Assembly (NCBI GenBank): GCA_949358305.1
Contig: OX442318.1
Location: forward strand, 8,296,501 to 8,356,500
From: Strigamia acuminata
Lineage: Eukaryota > Arthropoda > Chilopoda > Geophilomorpha > Linotaeniidae
DNA: 60,000 nucleotides
Reading direction: 5' to 3'
Position 1 is the stretch's first letter, and each line of letters starts with the position of its first letter. The notes below the pieces were generated by a model. The model was not told where the DNA came from, did no database searches, and saw nothing but the letters and a program-made list of their open reading frames with translations. Below, one piece after another: positions 44,010 through 56,951 of the stretch. Position numbers and translations under genes: made by a program.

Positions 44010-45700
44010 TAAAAGTGCAGCACTGCAATTGCAAAATATGTGGCAACATTCTTCTACTCTGTTAAACTCCAATCTATTTTTGTCTCTCCAAAACCCTCCT
44101 AGAACATTTGTTCAATATGTTGCTATTACATGCTTCAAAAAAATTATTCATGTCTTTTTTTCCATTCCTCTAAACCTAACCAACGATTTTCATTTCAAGC
44201 ACGTACAAATGAAACCAAAGCTGCCTGAGTGGTTAAAGAAAAGAAAAAAGTTCCAAATGCTGAAGAAAAAAAGAAAAAAAGAAGAAAAAATGGACCCTTT
44301 TAAAAAAGTCTATTGTGTCAAATGAAAGATGAAGTGCAGAAAAGGTAAAATTTCTTCCTTAATTAAATCCTCCATCACGAAATCACAGAATGAAAAATCC
44401 ATTAATTCCATTTGTCATTAGAGATAATTAGATTGGCCTTTTAAATGTCTAATTTTAAGCGGCGCGTTTTCTTTTAACGATTATTTAGATCAAATTTCCA
44501 AAAAAAAAAAAAAATTTTACAAAAAAATTAAAACAATTTTTTTTCATATCTACTGCAGCACTTTAACATCAATTATTCACTTTGGCAACCATTTTTACTG
44601 ACAAGTTCATTACAGATTTTTCCACGCACGAAGCTGACATCATTCACAAACAACATTCTCTTTAATACATCATCAAGTTACTTTAGCCTTGGTTTAAAAT
44701 CAATAACCAAACTATAAAAAAATAAATAAAGAATCATAAAAACAATAGCAAATTGGACATGAAAAAAAATTTCCTCAATTTATGAATGCATTTCATTGAA
44801 CTTCTTCTATTGTCTGTCAGTGGCATTAAGTATTTATTCGCATAGAAAGCAGCAAGTAGCAAAACAAATCACTTGTATAAATAAATAAAAACAAGTTGAA
44901 ATGGAATTCATTTCAAATGGGTGTGACACTGGAAAGTTGCCCATGGTTAACTCGTTATTTGCCATGCCAGTTGCAACCAACCATTCCAACTTACATTTTT
45001 ATTATGCATTAACTGCATCTTATTCAAATTACTTTTTTTGGCATCCAATCAAAAGAGAACAAAAAAAATACTTTCTCCTTTCCATTCAACAAACAACAAA
45101 CTTTTGTTCTTCTAAAAACAGTTGATGTAAAGAAGAAATTGAATGGAATCTTCACAAAAAGACCTTGGGGGTGCACAAACATTTGGAGAAGGGGGAGGGG
45201 TGACAGGGGTCTGCATAAAAGGGTAAGTGCCTATTGGTGGCAAAATTGTAAATCTGTTGCTGCTTCTTGCTTCTGTCTGATGAAAGGGGAAATAGTTATA
45301 ATTTGGATACAATGTGTTTCTGCAACACATTTTAGTCATTTTGGTCTTGATTGTTCACATCTGCACATGTCCACAATCCTTTTCCATGTGCGATTGCATT
45401 TGTGAGTTCCTTTTGTTTCTCTCAGCTATTCCAATCTTAAGAAAACCCACAATTATTTGCAAACCAAAAAGGATGTCTGTCCTTGTTGTTAATTTTTAAT
45501 GGACTCCAAAAACAATAGAAAATAACAATTTTGCTCTTGCTCATGTGCAAAGCAAAACAAATAATTTCACTCTTCAATCCAATTGACAATTTATTTATTT
45601 AGAGATTTTAGATTTAAGTATTTATAATCCAAAATACAAGCTGTCAGCCATGCAACATGCACTGAAGTTTGATTCTAAGTTATTAACAAATTGGTATAAA
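44010..45700. other. AT-rich stretch, nothing supported
   Basis: K-rich and F-rich open frames (44029-44325, 45139-45405) are composition effects. A GC-richer spot at 45160-45230 has a GTAAGT site but no matching acceptor in phase. Confidence 0.35.
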
Positions 45701-45711
45701 TACACAGATGT

Positions 45712-46010
45712 ACTTCATTTTAGCGATTTCATTTTAGCGACACACCATTTTAGCGAACATGTCATTTTAGCAACACAAAAATCGCTAAAATGACATGTTC
45801 GCTAAAGTGATGGTCGCTAAAACGGCACTAATACTAACACTAATATTAACCTAACCATATAGTTTAGGTTTAACTCCTAAGAAGGGCTAACAAGGGGGTG
45901 TCGATCACTACTGAAAAATTACCTTATTGTCGCTAAAACGTAATCGCTAAAATGGGACTTTTTTTGTAAAAATTGCTAAAATGAGCGTCGCTAAAATGAC
46001 TATAACCGAA
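45712..46010. repeat. TTTAGCGA-motif repeat region
   Basis: The octamer TTTAGCGA or its complement TCGCTAAA, mostly within CATTTTAGCGA, occurs roughly ten times on both strands, clustered at the two ends (45718-45825 and 45925-46000) around a plainer middle. The layout suggests a MITE whose long ends are built of internal repeats. Target duplication is not resolved. Confidence 0.6.
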
Positions 46011-46019
46011 ATACACATA

Positions 46020-47140
46020 CGCCTACAATAATAAAAAAAAAACTCAAATTAAATGAAAACCGACAGGTAAATCCCATGGAATGACGTGGAATCCTGCGGA
46101 ATCATCAATATCTTTAATATATACTCCGAGAATCCACAGATGTGATATAAAAGTAAAGCAAAATCTACAGAAGGCAGTGATACAAACTCGCATCAATTGT
46201 GATGGCGTTAGAAAAGATTAGATCAACTATTTGCAGCAAAACTGTCTACGATGCTTCCATTAATGATATTTTATGTGATAAATTTTTATTAATAATTTAA
46301 TCAAGCATTTAAAAAATAAAAAAAAGTATTACATTTATTTCCCCCTTTTTGTAATTTCTTTATCTACCCACAGCTATAGAAAGATAAACAACAATAGCGC
46401 ATGCTCTAAAAAACCTAAAAATAGGATTAGAACTCAGCATAGGCATACTTGTACTAGATTGGTGGAAAAGAAGTTCTCGCCTATCAGGAAATTAAATCTT
46501 AAACTTTGCATATTTTTTAAATTAAAGTCAACCGGCTTTCAAACAACAGCAAGAATTGTCGTTCGACACGAAGACCTCTGAATGATCACACATTAAAGCA
46601 CGTTTCGCGAGCAGAGTAATAATATACACGTTTCCTCAAAAGTTTGTCGTCTTTGCATTGCCAGCACTAACTTTTAATTAAAAATTCCACTGACTAATGA
46701 TTCTTCAAATTGCCCCAAAGTTGAAATTCGTGACTGCATGGCAATCTATTTAACTCTTGCCTATTCACATAATGTGCTCCATTATCACATTTAAAAAAAT
46801 CTATTTACAAAATTTGAAGATTAGGTCCAAGAAATGAGCCCCAACCTTTCTGAATTGAGGTCAAATGATTTATCCACACGTCTATACAGCCCCACCTGGT
46901 GGCAACAATAAAAAGATAATTTTTCAATTTGTCTAAAAGGTGCGTTCAATTCCAAATTGAAAAACCGATTCTCTCAATTTTCTCGATTTTCCCTGGCGGA
47001 AATGACGCAAAACGTGTCATATTTTTGATAATCGGATTATCTAAAACCCGTTTCTATAATCCACGTGTGGGACGGATTCTTTGGATTTTGACCTGATTTC
47101 AACACGTTTTTCTGTCGGCCAATTCCGTCAAAGTTAAAAA
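46020..47140. other. AT-rich spacer with a possible MITE start
   Basis: No gene seen. 'aggtgcgttcaattccaaat' near 46938 resembles the AGGTGCATTCAA termini listed below and may be an element end interrupted by the MITE at 47150. Confidence 0.35.
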
Positions 47141-47149
47141 CCGATTCTA

Positions 47150-47631
47150 TACTCGAGTTGCACTCAAAAAGGCACCTCACAATGTGTACTCCCATTGGTC
47201 GAGCCAGTTTACTACTAACTCCAGACTGTGTACTACTACTAGGAGAAGTAGTTTTATTTTTTATTTATTGTTGTGATTGTTATGACTAATTTAGTTTATG
47301 TTATTTTGATTTCATTTAATAAAAAATGTTATTTTGATTTCATTTAATAAAAAATGTTATTTTGATTTCATTTAATAAAAAATGTTATTTTCATCATTAA
47401 AATGAAGTTTCACACATTAAAAAATGTCAAACTCATGTTTGTTGTGTTTATTGCTTACATCGCCTGGAAGTTTGAATTTTAGGCCGTTGCCTAGGCAATC
47501 GATTACAATGTCTGTACATTGTAATGCAATTCTGGTGTTTGGGTCTACTTTTCCGGATCACTACACCAGTAAACTGGCTCGACCAATGGGAGTACACATT
47601 GTGAGGTGCCTTTTTGAGTGCAACTCGAGTA
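47150..47631. mobile_element. MITE (TACTCGAGTTGCACTC family), copy 2
   Basis: Same family as 20745-21170, inverted relative to it and flanked by TA (47148-47149, 47632-47633). It is longer because a 27-bp unit (ATGTTATTTTGATTTCATTT plus AATAAAA) is present three times near 47310-47395. Confidence 0.9.
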
Positions 47632-47748
47632 TATACTCAAAACCACCACAACGTTGTCCTAACTCCTATTGGTTAAGTTGGTTCCTGGTTTATGCCTAAC
47701 TGGGAACTGTGCTCTATTACACGGACAGTAGTTCTGTTTATTTTCAAT

Positions 47749-48250
47749 AGGTGCATTCAAAGTCAAATGAATTATTTGACTTATCATAATCTGAATTATC
47801 AACAATTCATGCAAGTCATTGGCTGATGTGGCTGAAATGTTTTACCGGCCGCAGGAAATGATGTAGTTTACATCACTTAAATGATAATTTAATTTCAATA
47901 AGTGGCTTATTGATAAGTCACTCCAATTAAGACTTATTTTAGTGTAAAAAGTGATTAGAATGATGGATTTTATTTAATTTATTTATTTTATTTGCTACAT
48001 AAGCTTTTTTGTTTGTTTTTATTCAATCAAACAATGTTAGCATAGTTTGTTGGTTTCTTTTGACAAGTAGACAAAGGTTTAGAATTTTATTGGCTGTTTT
48101 GCCTAGTTAGATTACAATTCTGGTGTTATCGGCTACTTTTTTGTGCCACTACACCAGTGAGATGGCTCAACCAATAGGAGTTAGGACACCGTTGGGGCGG
48201 TAATCAAGTTTTTGTAATCAGTTTTTTGTGATTTTGAATTGAATGCACCT
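47749..48250. mobile_element. MITE (AGGTGCATTCAA family), copy 1
   Basis: Termini AGGTGCATTCAA and TTGAATGCACCT. The block CTCAACCAATAGGAGTTAGG inside is also found inverted in the flank near 47655-47690, so this area is a nest of related elements. Target duplication is not clean. Confidence 0.6.
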
Positions 48251-48259
48251 TTAGTGAAC

Positions 48260-51165
48260 TCGTACATTTCATGTTATTCAAAATCTGTCAACATTTTATG
48301 AGAAGCGCTGTATTTATATCCCCTTGAATAAACCACAATTGAATTTGACACAGAAAAACAAGAGAAGACCCTGAAAAAAAGTCAATAAGAAAAACTTTTT
48401 CCACTAAAAGAAGCACAAAGAATGTTTATAAAAACCTCTTTTTGAATAAGAAAAGTCTTTCCCCTACAAAAAATAAATTTAAACTGGAAATAGACTTGCA
48501 AGCAGAAGTGTTCACCGCCTATCTAATATTGACAGCACATAAATTCTTCACTTGCAAAATCTTTTTCCCTTCAGAGATAGAGGAAGAGACGTGCATGTGC
48601 CATTCTCAAATAAGAGAATGGCTGAATGTTTAGTATGCCATCTGCTTACCTAATGCAGATTCATTTTTCCTCCTTTAAAAAAAAAAAAATTGAAGTTTCC
48701 ATTTGCTGCTTCAGAAATTCAGAAACATTTTACAAAGATATCAGTACAAATAGTATTCGACTAGATTGCACCTGGCCAACTTTTCCCAAAATTTGTATTA
48801 CACTCTCCAACTTTCAATTTCCTTACAACTCCTTCAAGTAGAACAACTCATCCTGTATTGCTTAGAATATACACACTCTTCGATGTAAATTGGAAGCAAC
48901 ATTTTTAGAAAATTCTTTAACATGTGATTGTTAGATTACACCTTAGTTGCACTATAACAACAGCTTAGAATGTCCATTGAAACATTTTTCTCCTGGCTAT
49001 CTTAATATCCGGCTGACGGAAGCTCGTCTTTGAGCGGCTGGTCTGAATGAAATTCACCGTACATTTCCTTTAAGGAAAATGTAGATGTTCTTAGGAGTCA
49101 TTTGATCAGCCCATTGAACACACAGCTGCATTCAAAAAGCGTGTTTACAATTGCAGTTAAACATGTTGCGTGCATTCCCACTGCGACTGCGAGCAGACTA
49201 AATCAACCGCCATTCTTTTAAAAGGACAAGCCTCAGTCAAGCAATTTAAAAATACCGTTTAGTCTAAACCAATGCTTCCGAAACTTTGTATTGTAGCAAA
49301 CCGGTATTTTTTTGTTCCAATGTGACACGAACCGGTATCATATTCGTGAAATTGAACTAAGTTCACCTTGAAAAAAATTGCAGTGAATGCAAACGCGAAT
49401 GCGTTGACATGGTGACGAACGTAAACTTGAACACGTTCACATTTAAGTGAACGAGATACAACACTATTGTTGTTATGGCAACACGAGAGACCGGGTCAAG
49501 ATTGATGTCAATGAATCTCCACACAAACCTGTATTTTTTCTATTGCGATTCGGTCGTGAAAAAGTACCGATTCGGGCGATCTTAGCGGGCGATCGAATAG
49601 GAAATTTATGCAAAATTTGGATTCGACCAAGAAAAAACCCAATATTTTGAAAAAAGGACCGATTAGAATGTTTAAACAAAGTTTACTGTGTAGATTTTGC
49701 CGCTGAAAACGATGGTGCTAATAACTTTCGATCGGATTAACGGTTGACTTTTTATTAGCAAAAATCGATCTTATTTTTGTGATTTTATTTTGATGTTTAA
49801 TTTAGGGACAGACAAACAGATATACAGTATTTCTATACAGAAAAGTGTAGAAGGGATTTAGAAGTCTAATATGTAATGATTCCATGCATTACAGATATTT
49901 ACTTGTTATTATTATTATTATTTGCGGACCAACAATCTCTGGTAGTTACCCTTTAAATAATGCCATCCTCATTTGAATTTCCCAGGCCTCATTCATTGCA
50001 TTATGTTGCATCTATTCCAATCAATAGTTACTTAGATATCCTAATCTCAAGAGATGTGCTCCCTTTCAACAACTTCAAACACATTGCTTAAGCTCCCAAA
50101 GCAGTTAAATTCATTTAACTCCCTTTAATTCCGGCACAACACTCCACTCACTCGAATGCACCAATTTAAAGTTCAAAACTAAAAATAAAAAAAATATAAA
50201 ACTTATTAAAAAAAAAAATTCAGCATATGCCATGACACCTATTAAGCCTACGTGCTAATAAGGCATTTTTCCAACCTTGCTCACTGACCCCAACCATCAA
50301 TTCCAGCTCAAACATCAGCATACTTTTAGTAAATAAAAATCCACCCATTCAACCATCCACAAAAATCTAATGCAAAAAGAAAAGACAAAACCCACCAATT
50401 TCCACCCATTAAACCAGACACTTTTTCCCAACATGATTTGCTCGTTTTCAAGGGAATTGATACGTGCCAATGGAGTACACACTGAACACAAAAAAAAAAT
50501 AAAAAAAATTTATGGCACATCATTGAAAGCAATCTCTATTGTGCCCCAGCTTATTACTCCCCACTAACACCAGCGACCTCTATAGCTCCATCTTGCATTT
50601 TGGATCGGTTCCAAAAGGCCCCGATTGCCATATTAAAATCTGATTTTCATAATTTTACTAAAATCTGTCATATTTCCCCCTGGAGTTAAATCCGGTGTTA
50701 AATTAAAAAAATGTTTACTCTTCAAGTTGTAATAACTCATTACTGATGGACGATGTTTCGACCTTAGAAAATTGATTGTGCAAATGATGCTAGGGCAACT
50801 GTTGGCAATATATAGGAATAAAGGATTTATAGAAATTGGGAAAAAAAGTCACCAACTTCTTTGTGAATCTGACAATGACAGAGTCAAAGGTTGAGATTGG
50901 GGTGGGCGACCTTTTGCTGACCTCAGACAGGCAATGTTGGAGGCAAGAGAGGAAAATCAATAATCTAAGAGGATAAAAACAACAATCATAAAGGAAAAGA
51001 AGAAAAAAAAGATTTAATATTTATGGATCGAATGAACTGATTGAAGGTCAGAGGAAAAGAGAAATTAGGCTTATAGAAGCCGTTACTCAATGAAATATAG
51101 AAAGAGCAGTGCACGAGACCTGTAATTCCGTGAAATGACAACCACTGCATTGAAAATAAGTTAAA
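48260..51165. other. AT-rich stretch with decayed repeats
   Basis: No gene supported. Between 49130 and 49450, GCATTCAAAAAGCGTG-type and GTGAACGTTCAC-type blocks suggest a decayed element. A 68-codon plus frame beside it (49447-49650) has good composition but starts with GTG and overlaps an equally long minus frame. Confidence 0.3.
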
Positions 51166-51169
51166 TAAA

Positions 51170-51245
51170 TAAATACCGTAGTTTACCGATTAAGAGTCGC
51201 CCTCGAATTGTAGCCGCGTCTGAGACACCAAGAATACCGTATTTT
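51170..51245. repeat. CCGTA-type terminal repeat, possible element end
   Basis: 'taccgtagtttaccgatta' then 'agagtcgcc' resembles, inverted, the block at 58527-58562 ('agagccgcggctcttaatcg' then 'ataaaatacggta'). The two may be ends of one family, or of one very long element. Confidence 0.35.
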
Positions 51246-51963
51246 TGCAAAAGTAAGGTATTGTTTCCGTATTTAACCTCACTAACGTTCAGACTTCGTT
51301 TGTTACATTAAACAAATGTAACAAACAGAAAACCAAAATTGTGATTGCTCACAAAAATATTATCACGGTGTTAAAATTTCCCCAATTGTTGTGTTGGCAA
51401 TGATAATGACTAGGAATTACAATGAAATCATATTTTTTATTTAAAAATCTTTTCATTTACATTGTTACGCAGTAATATTTTACTTAAATATTAAAATTTC
51501 TAGAATTTGTAGATTTTTGCTAGCACAAAATTATTATCACTCCTTGTAAAAATTGCAGATTTGCACATTTTCAATATCCTTTTGAAACCTCCCTTACGTT
51601 CAATTAGTCTAGAAATTCAATCTTTCATCCCATCAATTAGTTTTTGAAGAACCTTTTGATCAATTTGTTCCCAACAATGTTGACTTGAATACATGGATGA
51701 TTACCTAAGTTTTTCTAGACTCCTCGTGAGCCTAACCTTACCACACTACCCCACTTTAAGCAGCATGCCAGATAGAAATGAAGCAAAACACGCTTACTAA
51801 GTGTTTTTAGATGTCTAAAATGTAAGAAATTGGCCTAAATTTCAGCAATTTTACACAAAATTTAATAATAACCTTCAGAATATATAGAAAACTAAAATTT
51901 CTGGCCCAAATTCCAACACAATTATTCACCCGAGCGTTTTTAATTAAAAAAGAAATAAAAAAA

Positions 51964-52018
51964 CAGCCTTTTCACTTATACCGACATGTTTCGCTTCATA
52001 CCGGCATGTCGGTGTAAG
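51964..52018. repeat. Strong hairpin
   Basis: CTTATACCGACATG and CATGTCGGTGTAAG pair over 14 positions with one mismatch, separated by about 24 bp. Function unknown. Confidence 0.5.
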
Positions 52019-52832
52019 CTTTGTAATCGTAGTTGTTAACTTTTTTTATTCTATCTTCAAATGAAATGGCCTGAGTCAGGATTCTGGAAGGATTTTCTTT
52101 TGGTTTTGCTTAATTAAATACTGTACTACTACAATCCACAATAACTAGAAATAAATTCCTCATTTTCAGACTCTACCCCAAGATCATTCCAGCAAACACC
52201 ATTTTCTCTTACCAATCCCAAAAAGCCAAACTTTTATCAGTCAGAAAACAAGAAAGAACTTTTCAGAGCACAACTCTTTCCCACAACACAAACATTAAAG
52301 TTAAACCAAAGGATTTCCCTTACAATCAAATCAAACCTACAACCAACAATAGTTCATTCCCATCTGTGGTGCAAAGCAGAAGCAAAAAAACAAATTTTTT
52401 TTCAAAAGAATTCATAAAATATTTTAAGGCTGCAAAGTCAAATTGAGGTTAGATGCTTGCATAGTTGCTTAGCTGGCATAAACCGTATGTGGAGACACCA
52501 AATCAATATTTATATCACCATATCTTTCAAGATTGTTTTCACTTCCCCTTTAATCTTTTTTTGCTGCCACACTTCCTTCCCCAGGGTTCACTTGCAGATA
52601 CCTATCAAATTTTAATCATTAGTAGAAAGGCAAGAAATCAAACCCAAGCTCATTTCCTTAACTCTTGTCACAGGAAATGGAAAGCTTTGCTCTTTAACAC
52701 ACTTCTTATTGCACATACAAACTCAAAATAAAATTTCCATTTAAATTTATAACCTAGAAATCAAATTTTCATAACCAAACTATAAAACTAAATTTAAAAA
52801 AAACAAAAACAAAAAAAACTTATTGCAATATC

Positions 52833-53141
52833 TTAAAGTGTGAAACTCCCAAGGAAGCAGAAAAATGAGCAATTTATAAACACATCAGTAAATCCTAAAA
52901 AGAGATATCGCAAGAAAGCTACCACGTACATCAGCTTTGACACCCATAATGCAACTAAACCCACCATTAAATGCTCTGATGGGTAGAGTTCAATAAACAA
53001 GAGCGCTGTGGTGATATTATCGCAGAAAAACAATACAGATATCCCTCGAATTACGCGATTAATTGCTTCCGAGTTTATATGGTCACAGTTTTTCATAAAA
53101 ATGAAAATTCGAATATTGCTTTGCAAATCAGTTTTTAACAA
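52833..53141 (-). CDS. Hypothetical membrane protein fragment
   Basis: A 102-codon frame whose centre is strongly hydrophobic (GISVLFFCDNITTALLFIE, LMVGLVALWVSKLMYVVAF) and suggests two membrane-spanning or hairpin helices. The spacing around CDNI faintly recalls PEX11-type proteins, but that is a guess from memory. Sequence just upstream (53145-53245) belongs to a dispersed repeat shared with 24470-24640, which argues for caution. Confidence 0.22.
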   Translation of the reverse strand: MLKTDLQSNIRIFIFMKNCDHINSEAINRVIRGISVLFFCDNITTALLFIELYPSEHLMVGLVALWVSKLMYVVAFLRYLFLGFTDVFINCSFFCFLGSFTL

Positions 53142-53245
53142 AGATAAGCTAATTTGGAAAACTAAATTCCATTTTTAAAAGGTAGATTTTGAGTGTTTTG
53201 CGCATTTCCATTTGCAATGTAAACGCATAGATCCTCGCTGCGCTC
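53110..53245. repeat. Dispersed repeat, TGCGTTTACATG-type, copy 2
   Basis: Aligns with 24500-24620 ('ggtagattttgagtgttttg', 'cgcatt') and ends near GTAAACGCAT, the inverted terminus motif. Confidence 0.4.
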
Positions 53246-53249
53246 GGCC

Positions 53250-55700
53250 TTTGCTATACATCCCTCACAACCACCGATTACCACCAACGCGATAATGGCG
53301 TCCACGCGGCCGTGCATTTAACGTAGTCCGAAGCTTTTTTCGACCGGAACACTTCATTTCCGACATTTTTTAGTGTCATTTTCGGACACAGCACGTTTTA
53401 ATTAGTATGTAAAAAAATTTTGGCCCGTTCCGAAGCGGGCTTTATTCTAAAGTAAGCCCCAGCGGTGTTTTAGAGAGTTAGCACCACCAAATACAAGCCT
53501 TGTGCCAGAATTGCTAACCTTTTCACTCCTCCATACCCTTTAAAAGTGTGGGCTTATGAAATTTTATCCCCAGAGTTTTGCACAACAAGCTCTTATTGCT
53601 CATTCGAGTCCTAACAACGTCTCCAGCTATTGATATGGATGGTGGATTCAGTGCAGGTGATAATTGTGTTTGTTGTTCCTGTTGCCTACACAGCCAACTT
53701 ATTCGGCATCTCATATGGTTGCTATGCACTCACTATCAATTTTCTCTTTTGCTAAAAAAAAACAACTTTTTTCCTTCAGGGAGTTCAACTGCAAAATTAA
53801 ATATTAATAACATTAAAAGCTAAGTTAAAAAATATGAAATAGTTAATGGGACTTTTCAGTATCCATTGCAATAAATGTCCTGAAATCAAATTTACCCTTT
53901 CCACTAGCAATTTGAATTTTTTAAAATTATTTTCTGTGTATATAAACACACTAAATAATTAAAATTTCAACAAAAAAAATATTTTTACTTTTAATTTATG
54001 CCCTTTTATCTTGACAGAAGGGAAAAAAAAACTCATCCCTTCTGGTTTTTATCAAAATGTGTTTTTCTACCTTTTTTCCTCCTATCCCATGTCAAGATAA
54101 ACTACTGGATAGCAATGGTCTTTTCCACACACCAAAAAAGAAGAGAAAAAAAATCGATTTTTCTCTCTTTTTCTTCGTACCCCCTCCCATGTAAAGAGAC
54201 GTGGAAAATGTGATTTCAGCCTGCAAACATCAGTTGTAATCTACTGGAGCTTTTTGCATCAGTCTCAAAGTAATTATCAAGCTAAAATTTTTGAATTATT
54301 ATTTTCCCTTCAAATAAAAAAAAACTCATTAAAAATTAAAATCACCAACCAAAATTCTAACAAACATAAATTTTACGAAAAGTGTTAACTTCTTAGCAAT
54401 ATGTTTTAAAAATATATATTTATACCGTGTGTCCCAAAAGTCTGAATCCCCGCCAAGTAATTTCCAAAATACTTGAGATATCAGAAAACTGAAAAAAAAA
54501 CTCATATAGGAAATCATCCATTGCGAATCTGATGGCATCCTCAAATTTGACCTTAAAGATCATTTTCAAGGTCATTCACTTGCTAATTTCTAAACCAATC
54601 AGGTTAGAGCAAAATTTCCAATCAGAAAGTTATAGAGCACCATCAAATTAGTACTATCCAATTTATCTTAGTCACCTTAAGTTAAATGTTTTCGTTTTAA
54701 AATGAAAACAAATCAGCTGAAATAGAGCCAGCCATTGTGACAAAAATTAAATTTCTACTGCAAAAGTACTGAATTTCTTCAATAAATGTATTCAAATTTG
54801 CATTATTATTCAAGTAATCCAAAACGGCGAAATGAAATAGACTACAATTGTGGTAGTAGGCTCCTTATTTTAACAAAATTTAGCATTTATTCACATTTTG
54901 AGAGATGAATGCTTCGCAGTACAGTATTTACCACACTTGAAAGTCTGACCCCTCGATCTAACTTTCGAGGAAGCCATTTTGAGTTTGCTTGTAAAAACCA
55001 AAACCCGTTTCGGGGTATCGACCGTTATGGGTATTGACAAAACAACTTGATATTTGATAATATCATGTTCAATGTTTAAACAATATCACCAAAATAAACT
55101 AATTTATATTTTCCCATGCTCCCTGAACCACATTCCTGCACTAACTACATACTGCAGTCCCTTTTATACAACATTCCATTAAAACCCCCCAATCAATAGT
55201 TCTCTATGAACTGAATTTTTTTTAAAATACAATTTCCATCACTATTGTACATACCCATGTTTACCCCCTTTTCAAAACCTGTTCAAATGTTGGAACAAAC
55301 TTTTCTTTACCATTTAAATTTTCTATGAAGCAACTTTCTTACACCAAACTTAGATTAAAACTTAAAAAAAAACTTTTAAGTCCCAATCACAATTACATAC
55401 ACTGTAATAATAATAACAAGCCCAGGATACATATAGAGATGAAGAATTGGATGCTAAGAAATGACTTTTATGGTGGAAAAGAGATCAATTGAGCCTCTCT
55501 TTTCTGTCTAGACAAAAATACCCAATTGGACACTGGACAATAGCAATAAAAAGAACACTGAAATATTTCCACCACTCCCCTACTCCATTCCCCTCCAAAA
55601 GACAGATTACACGTAAATCCTCCGGTACAACGCGGTTGTTATATTTGTTATATATATAAATAAAATCAGAATTTTCCAAAACTTACATTAAAAAAAAATT
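53250..55700. other. Mixed spacer, no supported gene
   Basis: A GC-richer patch at 53260-53400 opens a 33-codon minus frame (ATG at 53380). Open frames on both strands at 53523-53823 and minus 55485-55679 look less random than most, but none has paired splice sites or a family match. The phrase 'taccgtgtgtcccaaaagtc' near 54424 resembles a mariner-type terminus. Confidence 0.25.
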
Positions 55701-55718
55701 TAAACTATTAAACACAAT

Positions 55719-56327
55719 AGGTGCATTCACTTCAAAATCACAAAACAACCAATTATAAAAACTTGATTATATACTCTGAACCGGTATAACGTTGACCTAA
55801 TTCCAGCCGTATCACTGGTGTAGTGGCACAAAAAAGTAGCCCACAACACCAGAATTGCATTCTAACTAGGCAAAACAACCAATAAAAAACTAAACCTTTG
55901 TTTACCTGCCAAAAGAAACCAACAAACTATGCTAACATTGTTTGATTGATTAAAAAGGAAAAAAGCAGATTTAGCAAATTAAATAAACATTTTATTACCA
56001 ATTAAATAAAATCCATCATTCTAATCACTTTTTACACTGAAATTCATTGAAAATAAACTACGATTTCCGCATAGTATAGCAGTCCCCAGTCAGGCGTAAT
56101 ACGGCTCAACCAATAGGGAAATAGATCACTGTTATATCGGTTTAGAGTATAGAATCGGTTTTTAACTTTGAAGGAGTTAAATTAACTTGTTCAATCAGAA
56201 CCCGATGCCAATTTGAAGTTTTACGGTAAGTGGTTATTGTTACCGCATGTTGAGGTATCCATCTTTATAGTTCAGTTTTTAGTGTGTTCAACTGAGAATT
56301 TACTTCTTTAAGTACTTGAATGCACCT
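55719..56327. mobile_element. MITE (AGGTGCATTCAA family), copy 2
   Basis: Termini AGGTGCATTCAC and TTGAATGCACCT. The internal block GGCTCAACCAATAGG and the phrase 'gtagtggcacaaaaaagtag' match the element at 47749-48250, partly inverted. Confidence 0.65.
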
Positions 56328-56951
56328 GCTATTAAGTCTAAATTACTTTATGAACGTGCCTACTAAGTCTTTTTTATTAACCATTTATCGACAAAATTGA
56401 TCCTAGATCCCATGTAATTGGTCTCAGTTACTCTTAAAACATCATTAACTCATTTCCCTCTTTTCATTATGCATCAAAAACAAACAATTTCCTTTTTAAT
56501 CTGGCAGGTTTCGTGTTTGATCAAAGACTTTTTCTTTGTTCCACTCACTTAAACTCAAAGCTCACTTTCACATCTCTTGATAATGGGATTTTCACATTTC
56601 CTTCTCAAAGACTCCAATTGATCCCTCTTCTCATGTTAGCAGTGCAGGAAAAAAACCCTCTTATGTTCAATGATTGATGCATCCTTATGGATTTTCCAAA
56701 TAGGAACTTTTTCCTAAATTTCTAATCTGGTTTTATTCATGTACGAGTACAGAGAGTGAGTGCGCCAACATATTTGTCTAAGTCCCCTTTAAACTAAATT
56801 TATTTTCTATAAAACTTTGGCATAAAATTCCATCTTTTAAGATCATTAAGTGCTTACATCCAATAGAGAAGTGTTGCCAAGGCAACAACACACTAACAGC
56901 ATCCCTCAAATTGCATTCCCTTTGCTCTAGTCTAATTAATCCCTCCACACT

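Noticed and set aside
47424-47699. 91-codon plus frame near 47.5 kb and its counterpart near 20.8 kb
   Set aside because: Both lie within copies of the same MITE, and the termini explain the shared peptide similarity.
52833-53141. Assignment of the minus frame to PEX11
   Set aside because: Only a vague hydrophobic pattern and one CDNI-like motif; adjacent repeat sequence makes a gene call unsafe, so it is listed as hypothetical.
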